Below are positions 40,376-52,521 of a stretch of 64,000 nt of DNA, in pieces. The translations under genes and the position numbers were made by a program. This DNA comes from Melitaea cinxia (Eukaryota > Arthropoda > Insecta > Lepidoptera > Nymphalidae), in the NCBI RefSeq assembly GCF_905220565.1, contig NC_059415.1:9104501-9168500 (forward strand), written 5' to 3'. Position 1 is the first letter of the stretch. Every line of letters starts with the position of its first letter. The notes beneath the pieces were generated by a model that was not told the DNA's origin, made no database searches, and was given only the letters and a program-made list of their open reading frames with translations.

Positions 40376-41416
40376 AAACAATCATACAAATGTCACAGCA
40401 TCACATTTTAGCACGCTAAAATACAATTCTTTACAATTATACTTTTCAAGTATTAAGTCCAGGTTTTTTTGATTATCTGTATTTTTTTATCAGATGACTC
40501 CATATATTCAGTATGACATTTCTTGTATTGTTTTGTGTGTCTTAAAGTAAGACAACCTTAAGTTAATACGTCTCTAACAATATATAATAGTAATGCACTC
40601 ATACCCATGTAGGAGAAGGGTGGGATTGCTAGGTATAGGCTTCTTTCACCATAGAAAGACGCCGTTTCCCAGCAGTGGGATGTTACTGCCTGAATTATGA
40701 TCGACTCAACTGAATTGCTAAGTCAAGCTTCATTCTTTAGTAGAAGGTTGATTGAGATGCTTAGCCAACACGCTCCTCTGCTAAATCTGCTACTCTCCTA
40801 AACTGCGGTTCGACAGATGCCAACACTAAAAATTGCTATTATATATATTAACAGCGGAACACTTTACATCCTCTTCGAGACTTACAAGGAAAAAGATCAA
40901 AACTATATATAGTTTTGATCTTTTCTGCGGCATTAATGACACGCACTCCTACACTAGAACGGCTGTCAAAAGTAATAACACGTGATACATTAGTGCTTAC
41001 TTAGGTACAGCCTCGAGTGTCATAAGTTTAGTAAGTTAAGTGGATAAAAATTATTGTATGTGTTATTTTTAGCAGATACGCCTATGTCATTGCAATGTAA
41101 CAGCGCTCATGTTGGTGTCAGATTTATTTATCGAGCATGCGGGTGAAAGTAGAACAACATATATTAATATACTTGTAATAAATATAATATCTTCTTATTT
41201 AAATTCTTCTCTAGTTCAGATCCCCTACTATCAAGGATGAAAAGTTTCGCTCTCTGAGGCCCGAAGTGTGTAAATGTTAAAGTTATAATTATGAGCGACA
41301 ACCCAAAAATTCAAACATTAAAATCGTTTTACGATTATTATTTATTGCTTTTTCTTTTACTTTATAACAGGTCATTCATATTAATAATATCACTTTTTAT
41401 TGATTATATTATTTAT
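40376..41416. other. Mostly unrecognised; SINE B tail and a perfect palindrome
   Basis: 40606-40692 is a diverged SINE B tail (CCATGTAGGAGAAGGGTGGG, CAGCAGTGGGATGTTACTGC). 40891-40924 is a 34-bp perfect palindrome centred on CTATATATAG. The rest is AT-rich. Confidence 0.55.
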
Positions 41417-41665
41417 CAACCGACTTCAAAAAAAGGCTTTTAAACCTAATAATTTTTTATTGGGTATACCGATTTAAATATATTTTTTGAATCGAAAGCT
41501 GGTGCTTTTCCTGTGGTTCTATTTAAATTTAATAAATATCTGAAGAATAATTGTAGAGTTATCCCTAATAATGGGTATTTAATCGACTATTTTTTCGACT
41601 ACTATGTTACTTGTCGATGAAAATCGAAGTCGGTTTTTTTCGTTTGTAAGCAAATACAATTATTC
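41417..41665 (+). mobile_element. ACCGACTTC-family element, one unit, both ends present
   Basis: CAACCGACTTCAAAAAAAGG to GAAGTCGGTTTTTTTCGTTT and GTAAGCAAATACAATTATT, with one internal unit (TTGGGTATACCGATTTAAAT, AATCGAAAGCTGGTGC). The shortest copy with both termini intact. Confidence 0.75.
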
Positions 41666-41874
41666 ATCAATAGTATCCAGTTTATATTCTCTGTGTGATT
41701 AAAATATACAAGAATAATCACTATCGGTATTTTTTACTAACCATATTTTTTTTACATTTTTCAATCTAAAAGCAGTAATGAGTTTAGTTGGAAATTTGTG
41801 TTCTTTTTTTTTTCATGTTAATCATTTTCACATTCGCCACATTAAAAACTGTAGAATATCTATCTATCTATCTA

Positions 41875-42076
41875 TCACTACATAGTATGAAACAAAGTCG
41901 CTTTCTCTGTCCCTATGTATGCTTAAATCTTTAAAACTACGCAACGAATTTTGATGCGGTTTTTTTTAATAGATAGAGTAATCGAAGAGGAAGGTTTATA
42001 TGTATAATACGTGCATAATATAATAGAGGAACACTGATAGTTTTTGCAACCGTACGAAGCCGGGGTGGGTCGCTAG
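41875..42076 (+). mobile_element. Short non-autonomous Helitron (202 bp)
   Basis: A|TCACTACATAGTATGAAAC at the left and GGGTGGGTCGCTAG|T at the right, with a GC-rich stretch before the CTAG. It lies next to (TATC)n, with ATAGATAGAG inside. Confidence 0.85.
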
Positions 42077-42112
42077 TATTATTTATAAGAATATTATATT
42101 AAATTGTAATAA

Positions 42113-42386
42113 TCACTACATAGTATAAACAATTAGCTTCCCGCTATCTGTGTGCCTCGATCCTTAAAACTACGCAACAAATTTTGATGCGGGTTTCTTT
42201 AGTAAACAGAGTAATTCCAGAGGAAGGTTAATATGCATAATAGATGCATAATATAGGAGAGAAAAGCTGATAGTTTTAGAGGTTTCAAATGTGATGTCGT
42301 AAATAAACACATTTTTTGCGCTTACATTGCAAATATTTATTTTATATTTAGCATTGCACCCGTGAGAAGCCTGGGCAAGTCGCTAG
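42113..42386 (+). mobile_element. Short non-autonomous Helitron (274 bp)
   Basis: A|TCACTACATAGTATAAAC to GCAAGTCGCTAG|T, same family as the preceding element and inserted 36 bp from it. It carries about 70 bp of extra sequence near its 3' end. Confidence 0.8.
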
Positions 42387-44140
42387 TATATAATATTTAA
42401 TGACAGCATTATGTAATCTATGAAATTTCGTAACATATTTGACAATGTGATGTATTTTCGATAGAATATCATTAACACGCAAAGCTTCTAACACTAAACT
42501 AACACAAAATCTTCCCCACGTATGCATAAACACGGCTAACTAAAGCATGTAACACGGAAGTTAAAAGCGGGTGGAATGGAACTATTTTAAACCTGATCAA
42601 GATTTTAAACTTTAGCCTTCAGAATTGCTATAAACAATTGAAATTTCTAATACTACTTATGTAAAAATTGAAAATTTTACACTAATAGCTTCATATCAAG
42701 AGAAATTTTCATTATGGCCAGCTTGTGTGAATATTAGAGTATGTAAATTTTATTTGCTTTATCACAAGAACAAGAACAGTACAAAAAATATGAGCTTATC
42801 TTACAAAATAATTCGCTTAAAGCGCTTTAACGTCTCAAGCAGCTAACGTAAGCAATTATACTAAGCGCTGATTAGATAAGCTAAATTCTTTGTAATAGAA
42901 TGAAAGAATATATGTTTACGCTTTACGACGTTTTTTTCTTGGCGTTGCAGTGACCCATTATTTTAAAGCCAAGATAAAATATTAAAAAGTTTTTTAAGGA
43001 AGGGTTTCTTACTTTCATCTAATTTAAAGTTGATATGTTATTGTATAATTTTATGGCCTTTAATTAACTTTCTAAGATACTACTAGACGACCTGCGCGGA
43101 TTTACTCGTGTTTGGCGTTATTACTACGCCATGGAACATGAATGCAAAAAAAAACAAAGCAATTTTCTCGTTTATAACAAAAGTAATACGACTATATAGT
43201 CTAATTATGTCATTACACTCTAAAAACGTCATAACACAGTCATACTAGGTAAAATAACTTGGCTTATAAAATTCATCGCTAGAAGCACTTTAAAAGCTGG
43301 AAGGGTCTAGCGATACAATAGTATCCAGCGCTCGAGCGCTTGTTAGCCACAGTCCGTGTAATACAATTAAGGAACGCACACGGCTCATTAGTAGCGGTAG
43401 TTTGGAAAGCGTCCAGCGTCAGTTACACGAAATATTATTTTATTTCGTTCATACGGCTGTTGGCTTAGGTTTTTTCTCATTTTAGGTATTACTGTTCTTA
43501 ATAAATGCAAGACGGCGACCCGTAATTATAATACCAAGAACAGGAACTGTTTTGAGTTTGACTTAATTTTCTTGGTAACTACAAATAGTATTTCTATATT
43601 GAATTTGGAAAAAAAAATATGTACAATAGTTCGGTATGTTTGCTTTTTACAGTCAACAATTTTAATTTTTTGTTTTTTTTTTAGTTTTGTATAGGAATGG
43701 TTTTCACCGACTTTTCCAGTATTTTGCTAGTTGGTATTCTGAAGATAGTAATATATCAAATCAAAATATCTGGTGTATCACAATCGGTTCTATACATAAA
43801 GATACACCGATGCATATTCATTAAACAGCTTCACATTATGAAATCATAAAAAAGTTTACGTCGTGGCGTCAGCTATAAGACTCCGGCAATAGCCTTGGTT
43901 CAACGTAAACACATCCCTTCCCGAACCACTCGGGCGTTCATATGTTAACGTTTTTGCGGCCAATTTGGTTCATCCCTTATGTCATGCGTTTCTTGTTCTT
44001 CATTTAAGAGGGAAAGTATAAAAGGCCAATTTTTTGCACGTTTTACTGCGTTTTCTTGTGATACGATATTTTGTGTTTGTGAGATTAGACAAAGTAACGT
44101 TTCGTTTTATAATTAAATGTATATATGTTTCTTTTTTGAC
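42387..44140. other. No recognisable gene
   Basis: AT-rich. 43270-43440 is less AT-rich and includes CAGCGCTCGAGCGCTTG, an 11-13 bp palindrome, but no frame or splice pattern was found. 43086-43150 vaguely resembles a Helitron end (TACTAGACGACCTGCGCGG). Confidence 0.45.
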
Positions 44141-44473
44141 ACCGCGTTGGCGCAGCGGTCACAGCCATGGATTGTACCTGTTACGCTGGCGGTTGCGGGT
44201 TCAATCCCCGCACATGACAAACATGTTCACAAACATGGCCAATGCCATGGTCTGGGTGTTTGTGCAGTCCCTGTGGGTCCCCACCGTGCCTCGGAGAGCA
44301 CGTTAAGCCGTCGGTCCCGGGTGTTATCATGTACACCTGATAGCGATCGTTACTCATAAGGAATATATCCGCCAACCCGCATTGGAGCAGCGTGATGGAT
44401 TCAGCTTTGATCCTTCTCCTACATGGGAAAAGAGGCCTATGCCCAGTAGTGGGATATTACAGGCTGAAGTGAT
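44141..44473 (+). mobile_element. tRNA-derived SINE B, complete head to tail
   Basis: A-box CCGCGTTGGCGCAGCGG and B-box GCGGGTTCAATCCCC, body GGTCTGGGTGTTTGTGCAGT, TGTTATCATGTACACCTGAT, tail GGGATATTACAGGCTGAAGT. All three short frames over it are shadows of the repeat. Confidence 0.85.
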
Positions 44474-44483
44474 GTTTTTTTTT

Positions 44484-45035
44484 ATATCACTAGATCAGCA
44501 AACAAGCGTACGGCTCACCTGATGATAAGCGATTATCGTAGCTTATAGACACCTGCAACACCAGACGCATCACAAGCGCGTTGCCGACCCCATCCCTAAT
44601 TCCCACCAGGAGATCTGATCACCTTAATTAGCGCAGCGGTAATAACACTGGCTATTGCGCTGGCGGTCGCGTATTCGATTCCCGCTCACGACAGACATTT
44701 GTATCAACCATATAGATGTTAGTCGTGGTCTGGGCGTTGTGTTTGTGTATTGTATGTTTCCGGAAAATCCTACTGGAGGATCCGTTGAGTGTGAGACGTT
44801 TATTAGTTTATTAATTAATCACCAACAGAACAAAACACTACTGGAAAACAGTGTTATTTACCTGTGATCTTCTGTAAGGTCGAGGTACTAACTCAGTCGG
44901 TCTGCTCCATGTTTTGAGCAGGAAATTTCCTGCTGTGCCCTACCTTAGAAAGTCAGTACTGGGGTACCAGTTGGGCTGCTCCATATTTTGAGGAGGAAAT
45001 TTTCCTACCTCACTTTGATCCCTACCTCAGTTAAA
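44484..45035 (+). repeat. Family C repeat split by a SINE
   Basis: 44484-44625 and 44820-44945 together match 18679-18957. The break falls inside the sequence that elsewhere reads GGTCACCTTACTCACCAACA. The final part (TGCTCCATGTTTTGAGCAGG) is repeated at 44970-45030, so the 3' end is duplicated in tandem. Confidence 0.75.
44630..44815 (+). mobile_element. tRNA-derived SINE (family D) nested in family C
   Basis: TTAGCGCAGCGGTAATAACA, GGCGGTCGCGTATTCGATTC (degenerate B-box), ACAGACATTTGTATCAACC, GGAAAATCCTACTGGAGGAT, GTTGAGTGTGAGACGTTTAT. Flanks show TTAATTA-like sequence on both sides, a possible short target duplication. Confidence 0.7.
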
Positions 45036-45235
45036 AAGATTGAATTGATATCGGGACAAGTTCTGTATAAAATGAAATAAAAATGATTAAAAATAGATGT
45101 GTTCACGAAAATTTATATGAGTTTACGACGCCGGCTGATGACCGGTTTAGCCGATTTGTGATAATAAAGAGGCTAATTAAAACAATAACCATTATTAATT
45201 TAATTATCATATACAAATACGAAAAAAGTGACGAA

Positions 45236-45555
45236 ATCTGTGGTGTAACGGTGCGTGTGCCGTGCCGGCGGCGCCTTAAAACTCGCTTAAACGCTCGGAG
45301 TGGATATTTGTGTTTATACAAATATTTATTTCCGGGCTAGTTGCTAGTCCCTGTGGGTCTCCCCACCGGACCTCGGAGAGCACGTTAAGCTGTCGGACCC
45401 AGTTGTTATCATGTACACCTGATATAGATCGTTACTCATAGTAGGGAATATATCCGCCAACAGCGGAGCAGCGTGGTGGTTAAGCTCTGATCCTTCTCTT
45501 ACATGGGGAAAAAGGCCTATGCCCAGCAGTGTTATATTACAGGCTGAAGCAAATG
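45236..45555 (+). mobile_element. SINE B, variant head
   Basis: Head-like TGGTGTAACGGTGCGTGTGC, then GATATTTGTGTTTATACAAA as in the 24970 copy, body TGTGGGTCTCCCCACC, TGTTATCATGTACACCTGAT and tail TATTACAGGCTGAAGC. The 115-residue minus frame is its shadow. Confidence 0.7.
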
Positions 45556-46237
45556 ACGTGAAAATACACAAACAGTTACAACCCAACTCTAACTGAAACA
45601 GCCAGTACACCAAATGATCAATGACATTGCTTGGCACTGGCTTCTTCTGAAAATAGAAAAAGATTCGAAGTAGAATCCCAAACGATCCCAAATTTTCCCA
45701 TCAACAAATATACAACATATAACAATCCTTTACAGACATTTTATGATAATAAATGAGACCATCGACTTTCAGATACACGAAATTCATAAATAATGACAAA
45801 AATATAAAGGCTAGATTTAGAAACAAACAAAAAGAAAATGTGGAATTCAATTAGTTCTTTTGTGTTTTTTTTTTTTCATCCGATAACTTTTGTTACCACT
45901 CGGAACTTTAATAAAAATAAGGCAATGATTCGAATGTTAAATTACATGTCATTTGAAAAAAATATGTACTGAGGTAATTGTTGTACGTCAGAAAATATTT
46001 GTAGTAATATTTTTTATTTTTTTATTATTGATCACCAAATTTTACTAAAGCCGTAAGCTTATTTATTTGATTAGATTTATATTTTCGCAACAATATTGAT
46101 ACAAATTTATTTTATGTAGGAATAAAACCTCCTCTGTTATTTGTTTGATTACTTTATTTATTGAGTTTGTTACTCTTTTATATTTAGTTTCCTTATTTAA
46201 TTTAAGACCAGCAATAGTTTATCGAAATATATATTTT
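45556..46237. other. No recognisable gene or repeat
   Basis: AT-rich sequence. Confidence 0.5.
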
Positions 46238-46249
46238 ATTCTAGCTTTC

Positions 46250-46583
46250 ATCATTATCATTACAGCCTATACAGTCCACTGCTGGACATAGGCCTCCACA
46301 AGTTTACGCTAAAAATAACGTGAACTTATGTGTTTTGCCCATAGTCACCACGCTGGGCAGGCGGGTTGGTGACCGCAGGGCTGGCTTTGTCGCACCGAAG
46401 ACGCTGCTGCCCGTCTTCGGCCTGTGTATTTCAAAGCCAGCAGTTAGATGGCTATCCCGCCACCGGTCGGCTTTTTAAGTTCCAAGGTGGTAGCGGAACT
46501 GTGTTATCCCTTAGTCGCCTCTTACGACACCCACGGGAAGAGATGGGGTGGCTATATTCTTTAGTACCGTAGCCACACAGTAC
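46250..46583 (-). mobile_element. RTE-tailed ~330-bp non-autonomous element, full length
   Basis: Flanked by a perfect 12-bp direct repeat ATTCTAGCTTTC (46238-46249 and 46584-46595). Sense (minus) starts ACTGTGTGGCTACGGTAC and ends GGCTGTAATGATAATGAT. Confidence 0.9.
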
Positions 46584-46638
46584 ATTCTAGCTTTCTATTT
46601 CTTTCATTTAGCTATTCTAGCTTTAATCTACACTAACA

Positions 46639-46811
46639 CTAGCTGACCGCGCAAAGGTTGTTTTGCGACATATTAACCCGTTTAAACCTACTACATAAGT
46701 TAGGGGTATGAAAAATAGACGTTGGCCGATTCTCAGACCTACCCGATATGTACACAAAATTTCATAAAAATCGGCGCAGCCGTTTCGAGGACGAGAATTT
46801 TATATATAAGA
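46639..46811 (-). mobile_element. Short non-autonomous Helitron
   Basis: Sense (minus) TCTTATATATAAAATTCTCG to GCGCGGTCAGCTAG then T. Internal CCGATTCTCAGACCTACCCG on the plus strand is the reverse complement of the body of 24753-24952. A further possible Helitron end (GCACTGCTAG|T) follows at 46964. Confidence 0.7.
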
Positions 46812-46964
46812 TAATAAAGCTGAAAAGTTTGTTTACTTAAACGCACTGATCTCAAGAACTACTAGTCCGATATGAAAAAATACTTTTGCATTGGATAGCG
46901 CATTTACTGGCAAAGGTTTTTTTTTACCAAAATACACATGGCGGAAACTGCAGGGCACTGCTAG

Positions 46965-48619
46965 TTATTATATATACTTATATGTTATAATATACTTGAA
47001 GTTACACCGCCAGAATCACAATTGTCAAAACCGTATCTAGTTTCTCAGATATTGAGAAAAAAATACAGATAGACAGAGGGAGGAACTTATTATGAATTGC
47101 CATTTTTTGCTTCAATAGTAAAATGATGTTTATGAGAATAAATTCTTAAAAAAAAAAAATTCCGAAAAATCTGTCATAAACAAATATTGGCTGGTTACAA
47201 TTTCAATACATAATATGTAGGCAAAGACAAGCAACTAAATAGAAAAGAATTTTTAGCATCGTAAGACAATTGTCTTATTATAGGTAAGATAATGGTCTTA
47301 TTATATTATATGGTAAATAAAGTTTCTTGAATAAATTAGAACCCTGCTTCTCCCTCGAACGTTGTTATAATAAAAAAAAATTACCAAAAATAGTTTTCAT
47401 TCACATATAATATACATAATATCACAATACGAATATATGAATATATAAAAACAACATTCCGTATGCCAGAACATACTATTTTAAAATTTAAAAAGTTAAA
47501 GAAGTCCGTTATATAAAAAATACTCGTAATGATGCAATTAACCTTACCATTTTAAAAATTCTTCCGGTTAATCTGTAACAAAAGAATACAATTTGAATTT
47601 AGAACTCCAGTGAATCTTACAATACTTGATTCCTCATTGTTCACCGGAACCAATAAAAATAAAATTTAGAATTTTATTCAAAGATAATAGCCAGTATTTA
47701 AAGAGTCCAATAATTTAAGTGAAAATGTAAAAAAACACTGGCCGCATTCATTTGTAAAAACGTAAATAAATACCGTAATTCAGATTCCGTGAATGGAACG
47801 CATTCAAATTTGAAAATGGAAGCTCTTTTCTGTTTGTATATATGAAAATTTGACTGTCGGGGTTTCTTATAATGCGATATATGAGTGAATTAAAAAATTA
47901 GAAAAGATTAAATATTTTTTATTTTTTCCTAAGCCACAAGAGATGACTTGAAGAATTTTCTTCATAGTAAAAACTATTAGGGAAAGTTATATGCAGTAGA
48001 TCTCCACGATTTGACTTACAGACAAAATGACAATAAAAGCCAGAACACAGAAAAATGTGTTAGAATTTTTAATATTGCTAAATTGTTGTATACAGTGAGA
48101 AGGCGAAGAGAAAAAAGCAATTTCTCGCACTTTTTCCAGATATTAAGATACAAATCGAATTCCATACATGGGTATGTACTTGTACGTTCTTCCTGCATAA
48201 TGCCGCAATGCGTAGCTCTTTGTTGAGCTCTGAAAAGCCAAATATATTATTCGCTATCTGTCCCCCGAGTTACATTCGCGTTCATGCTCCTATGACATTA
48301 TGGTTTCCTGGTACTTCTTTAGTACAAACGCTTTTATTTTTTTCTTTTGTCTAATAAAAATATAATTTTAATTTCTGTTTGAATGTTATAATTAAAGCTC
48401 TTTCCTTTAGTACTTGTGTAGAACACGACTAAAAACAATCTATGATAAACTTATTTCTCACTTCAAATCTATAGTTATTCATTTACAATACACACTTTTA
48501 ACTACATTAAATAAGTTATCACATTAATCACGTATATACCACTTATCGAGTAGCAACGTTAGCCACACAATAATTAAACAATAACTGGCTCTTCACTTAC
48601 AAATTATCATATTTATAGG
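46965..48619. other. No recognisable gene or repeat
   Basis: AT-rich. The opposing 71- and 60-residue frames at 48011-48226 are chance. Confidence 0.5.
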
Positions 48620-48845
48620 ACAGCATAAACGATAACAGTATTTATTGTGTAACTACCCTACAAAACAGGTAACAAAGATGGTGACTGACTAATCGAAAAT
48701 GTATATGAACCATTCGGAAGATGTTGTCACGATCTTTGTATTGTTCCGCCGTTAAACGAATAAACAATAACAGTAACATCGACACTAAAACCAATATTCT
48801 AATAATTGTTAGAATATCAAATTTAAACGTTAATACGTTTTACTT
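48620..48845 (+). repeat. Unclassified ~220-bp repeat (copy 2)
   Basis: Second copy of 5150-5375, same orientation, diverged throughout and with no coding frame. Confidence 0.65.
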
Positions 48846-48929
48846 AAAATAATATATTTTGTCTGACAGTGTTCCTTACTGGTTAATCTCTGAAATAGTT
48901 GATGTTATAAATGCATTTATGGTATCTGC

Positions 48930-49025
48930 CGACCCGCAGTGGAGCAGTGTGGTGGATTAAGTTCCGATCCTTATCCTACATGGAAAAAGAGCTCTATGCC
49001 TAGAAGTAGGATGTTACAAGCTGAA
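48930..49025 (+). mobile_element. SINE B tail
   Basis: CCGCAGTGGAGCAGTGTGGT, TTATCCTACATGG, GTAGGATGTTACAAGCTGAA. Confidence 0.65.
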
Positions 49026-49154
49026 TCGTATCGTGCTGTTTTGGTATCCATCATCAACCACGTTTAATACACAAGATATGTATAAGTCTCAACCCTGTTA
49101 GAAGAATACTTTTCAGTTTTACATATTTTGATTTTGCAAAGACCTATTCAATTT

Positions 49155-49595
49155 TAAGCAGCTTCAAAAACGGAAGAGGTTCACAATTCGACTGTATTTT
49201 TCAAATGTGTATTGTCATAAATTTTTAATGGATGTAACGATTTTGATTATTCTTTTTTTAATCGAAATCTAGTTATTGCCATGTAGTCTCATTTAGTACT
49301 TTATGGGTTATCTTTAATAATTGCTATTTACTTGACTTTCTTTTCGCCTACTTAGATTGTAATGGTATTGATTGTATTTTGGGGGTGCGAGGAACGGGGT
49401 GTAAAGTCCCTCATTCGCCATCGAAAAGCAAGAAAAACCCTAATGTTTATTGTCGGGTTTTTGTATAAATACTTTCAATCTTCGGATAACTTTAATATCG
49501 CCATGTAGCATACGTCAATTCTTAGTTCGTATGTTGCGCAATAGATGTCGCTACATACTTATTGATGTAATTGTAGTCGGTTCTTTTTCGGTTGC
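49155..49595 (+). mobile_element. ACCGACTTC-family element, diverged
   Basis: CAGCTTCAAAAACGGAAGAG, TTCACAATTCGACTGTATTT, ATTTTTAATGGATGTAACGA, ending TTGATGTAATTGTAGTCGGT. The stretch 49375-49540 (GTGCGAGGAACGGGGTGTAA) is foreign to the family. Confidence 0.6.
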
Positions 49596-51005
49596 GCGTC
49601 TGCCATGATCGAGAATCAAACGAGCAATCTTTGGCATTAAACGGTTTTTCCACACCGCTACACCGAACGATTGTCGAATACATAAGCGATAATAATATAA
49701 GGTTTTATTTTTCAAATTATCCATGTTTTTTCGAGCTAAGCTCTTGCGAGTTGAACTATGTTGGTTTTATCATTTTATTTATTATCATTGTACAAGGAAA
49801 AAATATTCCACGCTCAAAACAACGCGGAAATGGGACAATTTCCTAATAACATTTGGTAAGAATTATTACATTAATAGAATGTTTCTGTAACCATATTTAC
49901 TTATCTGATAAAGTTTTTCGATGGTTGGGGCAGTAGTCACAGTAATCGGTTATTGAACTTCCGAACGCGTGTTCGATATTTGTATCGGTAATGTGGTTTG
50001 TTGTAGTTTAGGCTTTTGTCTTTTTCAAGTTTCCGGTTTCTTCCGGTTCTGGGCTGTTGTGTATAAGGTGTTATTGTTAATTGTTATAATTTAAAGTAGG
50101 TCATCAAGATTAAGTTAAATTATGTTTAGACAAACATGAAGACTATATAATACCAAAAAAACAAAAGAATTTATTCAAATTATTAACTTAATTTAAAATA
50201 AATATTAAAATACGTAATCAATGTAACAAAAAATGTATAATTACTAGCCAATACTGTTTTAAGCCATTATTTACAAAACTCTCAACATAGAGCAATTGAA
50301 TCCTGCGACAGGTAAACAAAACTCTTCCTAAATTTAACTATATAATTAATTTTATTTGAATTCAACATAAAACTAACAAATTTTATAAACAGACAAAACG
50401 TAATCCCTTTATGACATACAATAATAAATTAAAAACAAAAGACAAGCTAGAAGTATAGTCCTTTTTCCTCCTTTTTCATCCTTTCTTGTCAAAAATTTCC
50501 GACGTAGACAGTCCAGAGAACTTTTTACTCAATAAAGGCAAAGCGGCTTATGAAATGCGAAAAAAAAAATATAACAATATCAGTGGCAAGAAATACTTTC
50601 GCATAAAGATGATATTTTTATTATTAATTGAGTAATATTGTAGTTGAAGAGGGTAGTGCAATTTATTTCGTTCTTAATAACGTGTACTGAAATTGGCTGA
50701 GGATTTAATATACGCCGAGTCTGAGTCCGTAAGTACTCTTAGGTAATCTTAGGTAATATTGGGTATTCTGTAATCTGGAATGAGTAATATTTGTTTAAGA
50801 AATAAAGGGTACAAAATTATATACATTTGTTACAGTTTGTTAGAAACCGTTATTAAATAAAGTAAGCGCTGTCGATCTAGTTAAACATATGATTTTTTTA
50901 GACTTTTTGCGTATAAGGAGAGTTATGTTCTCAGTTAATATAAATAATGATATAACGTACAGCAAGAAATATCTTGCTTATAATCTGGAGTAACTCAACT
51001 GGGGA
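49596..51005. other. No recognisable gene; weak SINE-like head
   Basis: 49925-50075 (GTTGGGGCAGTAGTCACAGT, CGAACGCGTGTTCGATATTT) resembles a decayed tRNA-derived SINE head. The rest is AT-rich. Confidence 0.4.
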
Positions 51006-51009
51006 AGTC

Positions 51010-51190
51010 CCTCAACACATCTCATCATCATCATCACCAATCTGTAAAAGATGACCATAGCCAATAATACTGCTACATTTTAGCATTGCGGTAGCCGGAT
51101 ATCCTGGGGATGGCCTGTACAGTCGATGTAGAATTGGCAACACATTTGAAACGCTCTAGATTACATTGCTTATGTAGCCGCTTACCGACA
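51010..51190 (-). repeat. Interspersed repeat family C, reverse and diverged
   Basis: CCAATAATACTGCTACATTT, TATCCTGGGGATGG, GGCAACACATTTGAAACGC, AGCCGCTTACCGACAGG follow the reversed family C order. Confidence 0.5.
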
Positions 51191-51577
51191 GGCTAACTGC
51201 AATTTTTTTTTTTTTTTGTTACTCTTAGAAGAAATTCTTATTTTTGTACAAATTATTTATGATAAAAAGAAATATACATATTGACGCGCGTTAAAAAAAA
51301 TATATGTAATAAATAAATGTAAATGTAATTAACTTAAAAGCGCATAGAACAAGAGAATATTAATTCTTTCTTAACGCGACTAACTAAATCACAGAGAGGT
51401 AAATATATATTTAAAAGAAGTTAGCGATCAGATTGGATTGGTGAACAAAATTAAATTAGACTACTGTAGGAAGTAATTTAATACAAGTTAACACAATTTT
51501 AAGCTTAATACAAATTTGAATGAACAAACAACTTTATCTTCATTTTATGGATTAAACGAACGAGTTTAACTCAAGCC
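51191..51577. other. No recognisable gene or repeat
   Basis: AT-rich sequence. Confidence 0.4.
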
Positions 51578-51589
51578 GAAATTATTTTA

Positions 51590-52010
51590 CTGTGTGGCTA
51601 CGGTACAAAAGAATATAGCCACCCCCTCTCTTCCCGTGGGTGTCGTAAGAGGCGACTAAGGGATAACATAGTTCTGCTACCACCTTGGAACAATACAATA
51701 CAATACAAATATACTTTATTGTACAACCAAAAACAATACAAATAACATAAAAGGAAAAGAAACAAGCGAGAAATAATAACTTGAAAAGCCGACCGATGGC
51801 GGGATAACCATCCAACTGCTGGCTTTGAAATATACAGGCCGAAGACGGGCAGCAGCGTCTTCGGTGCGACAAAGCCAGCCCTGCGGTCACCAACCCGCCT
51901 GCCCAGCGTGGTGACTATGGGCAAAACACATGAGTTCACGCTATTTTTGGCGTAAACTTGTGGAGGCCTATGTCCAGTAGTGGACTGTAAAGGCTGTAAT
52001 GATGAATGAT
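51590..52010 (+). mobile_element. RTE-tailed non-autonomous element with a nested LINE tail
   Basis: Perfect 12-bp flanking repeat GAAATTATTTTA (51578-51589 and 52011-52022). Sense (plus) starts CTGTGTGGCTACGGTAC and ends GGCTGTAATGATGAATGAT. About 90 bp at 51691-51780 (CAATACAATACAATACAAAT, TTTATTGTACAACC) is a reversed LINE 3' tail inserted in it. The two overlapping minus frames are shadows. Confidence 0.85.
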
Positions 52011-52084
52011 GAAATTATTTTAATTCTATACTATGAACTGAAATACATTTTTTCTTTAATCTAATATTCATTTAAACTACATTG

Positions 52085-52509
52085 TGGGTTCGAATTATTT
52101 CTGACACGCGGGTGGAGGTTAACAGTGGTCACTTATCATAGCGGGCCTCCGTGACACGTGGCTCCGCGGAAACTCCCTGGACGATCAACCGCCAGTCTCT
52201 CGAGTTCAGGTGTCCCAGGTCCACAACACCATCTCCATCACGAGGTTAGCCGGGGCTAAAAAAAAAATTCTCGGCCAGAGGGAAGAATCCCGATGCAGAT
52301 CCGAAGAGGTTAAGCAGTTCCTTATCGTAGATGTTGGGGTCCTGGCAGCCAAAATCCTGCCACGTGGTAATACCGGCAACAACGGCACCGCACGTGTCCG
52401 CCACGCCAAGGACCCTGGAAGGTCACACCAAAAAGTGAGCCCTTCCGTAGTCAACCCCCAACGTCTCTGGGTTGACACGGAAATGACCCACAAAAACAAG
52501 CACATCCTA
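52085..52509. repeat. GC-rich insertion of unknown family
   Basis: About 420 bp clearly richer in GC than everything around it (CGGGCCTCCGTGACACGTGG, AATCCTGCCACGTGGTAATA, GCACGTGTCCGCCACGCCAA). Plus frame 52210-52505 and minus frame 52505-52206 are both open but match nothing I recognise. It is joined directly to the RTE-tailed copy at 52522. Probably the end of a mobile element. Confidence 0.35.
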
Positions 52510-52521
52510 ACATTTTACAAT

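Noticed and set aside
44141..44240. Possible tRNA genes (also 14220, 24975, 38128, 62061)
   Set aside because: A- and B-box-like promoters are present, but there is no acceptor stem or anticodon arm, and each continues into a SINE body.
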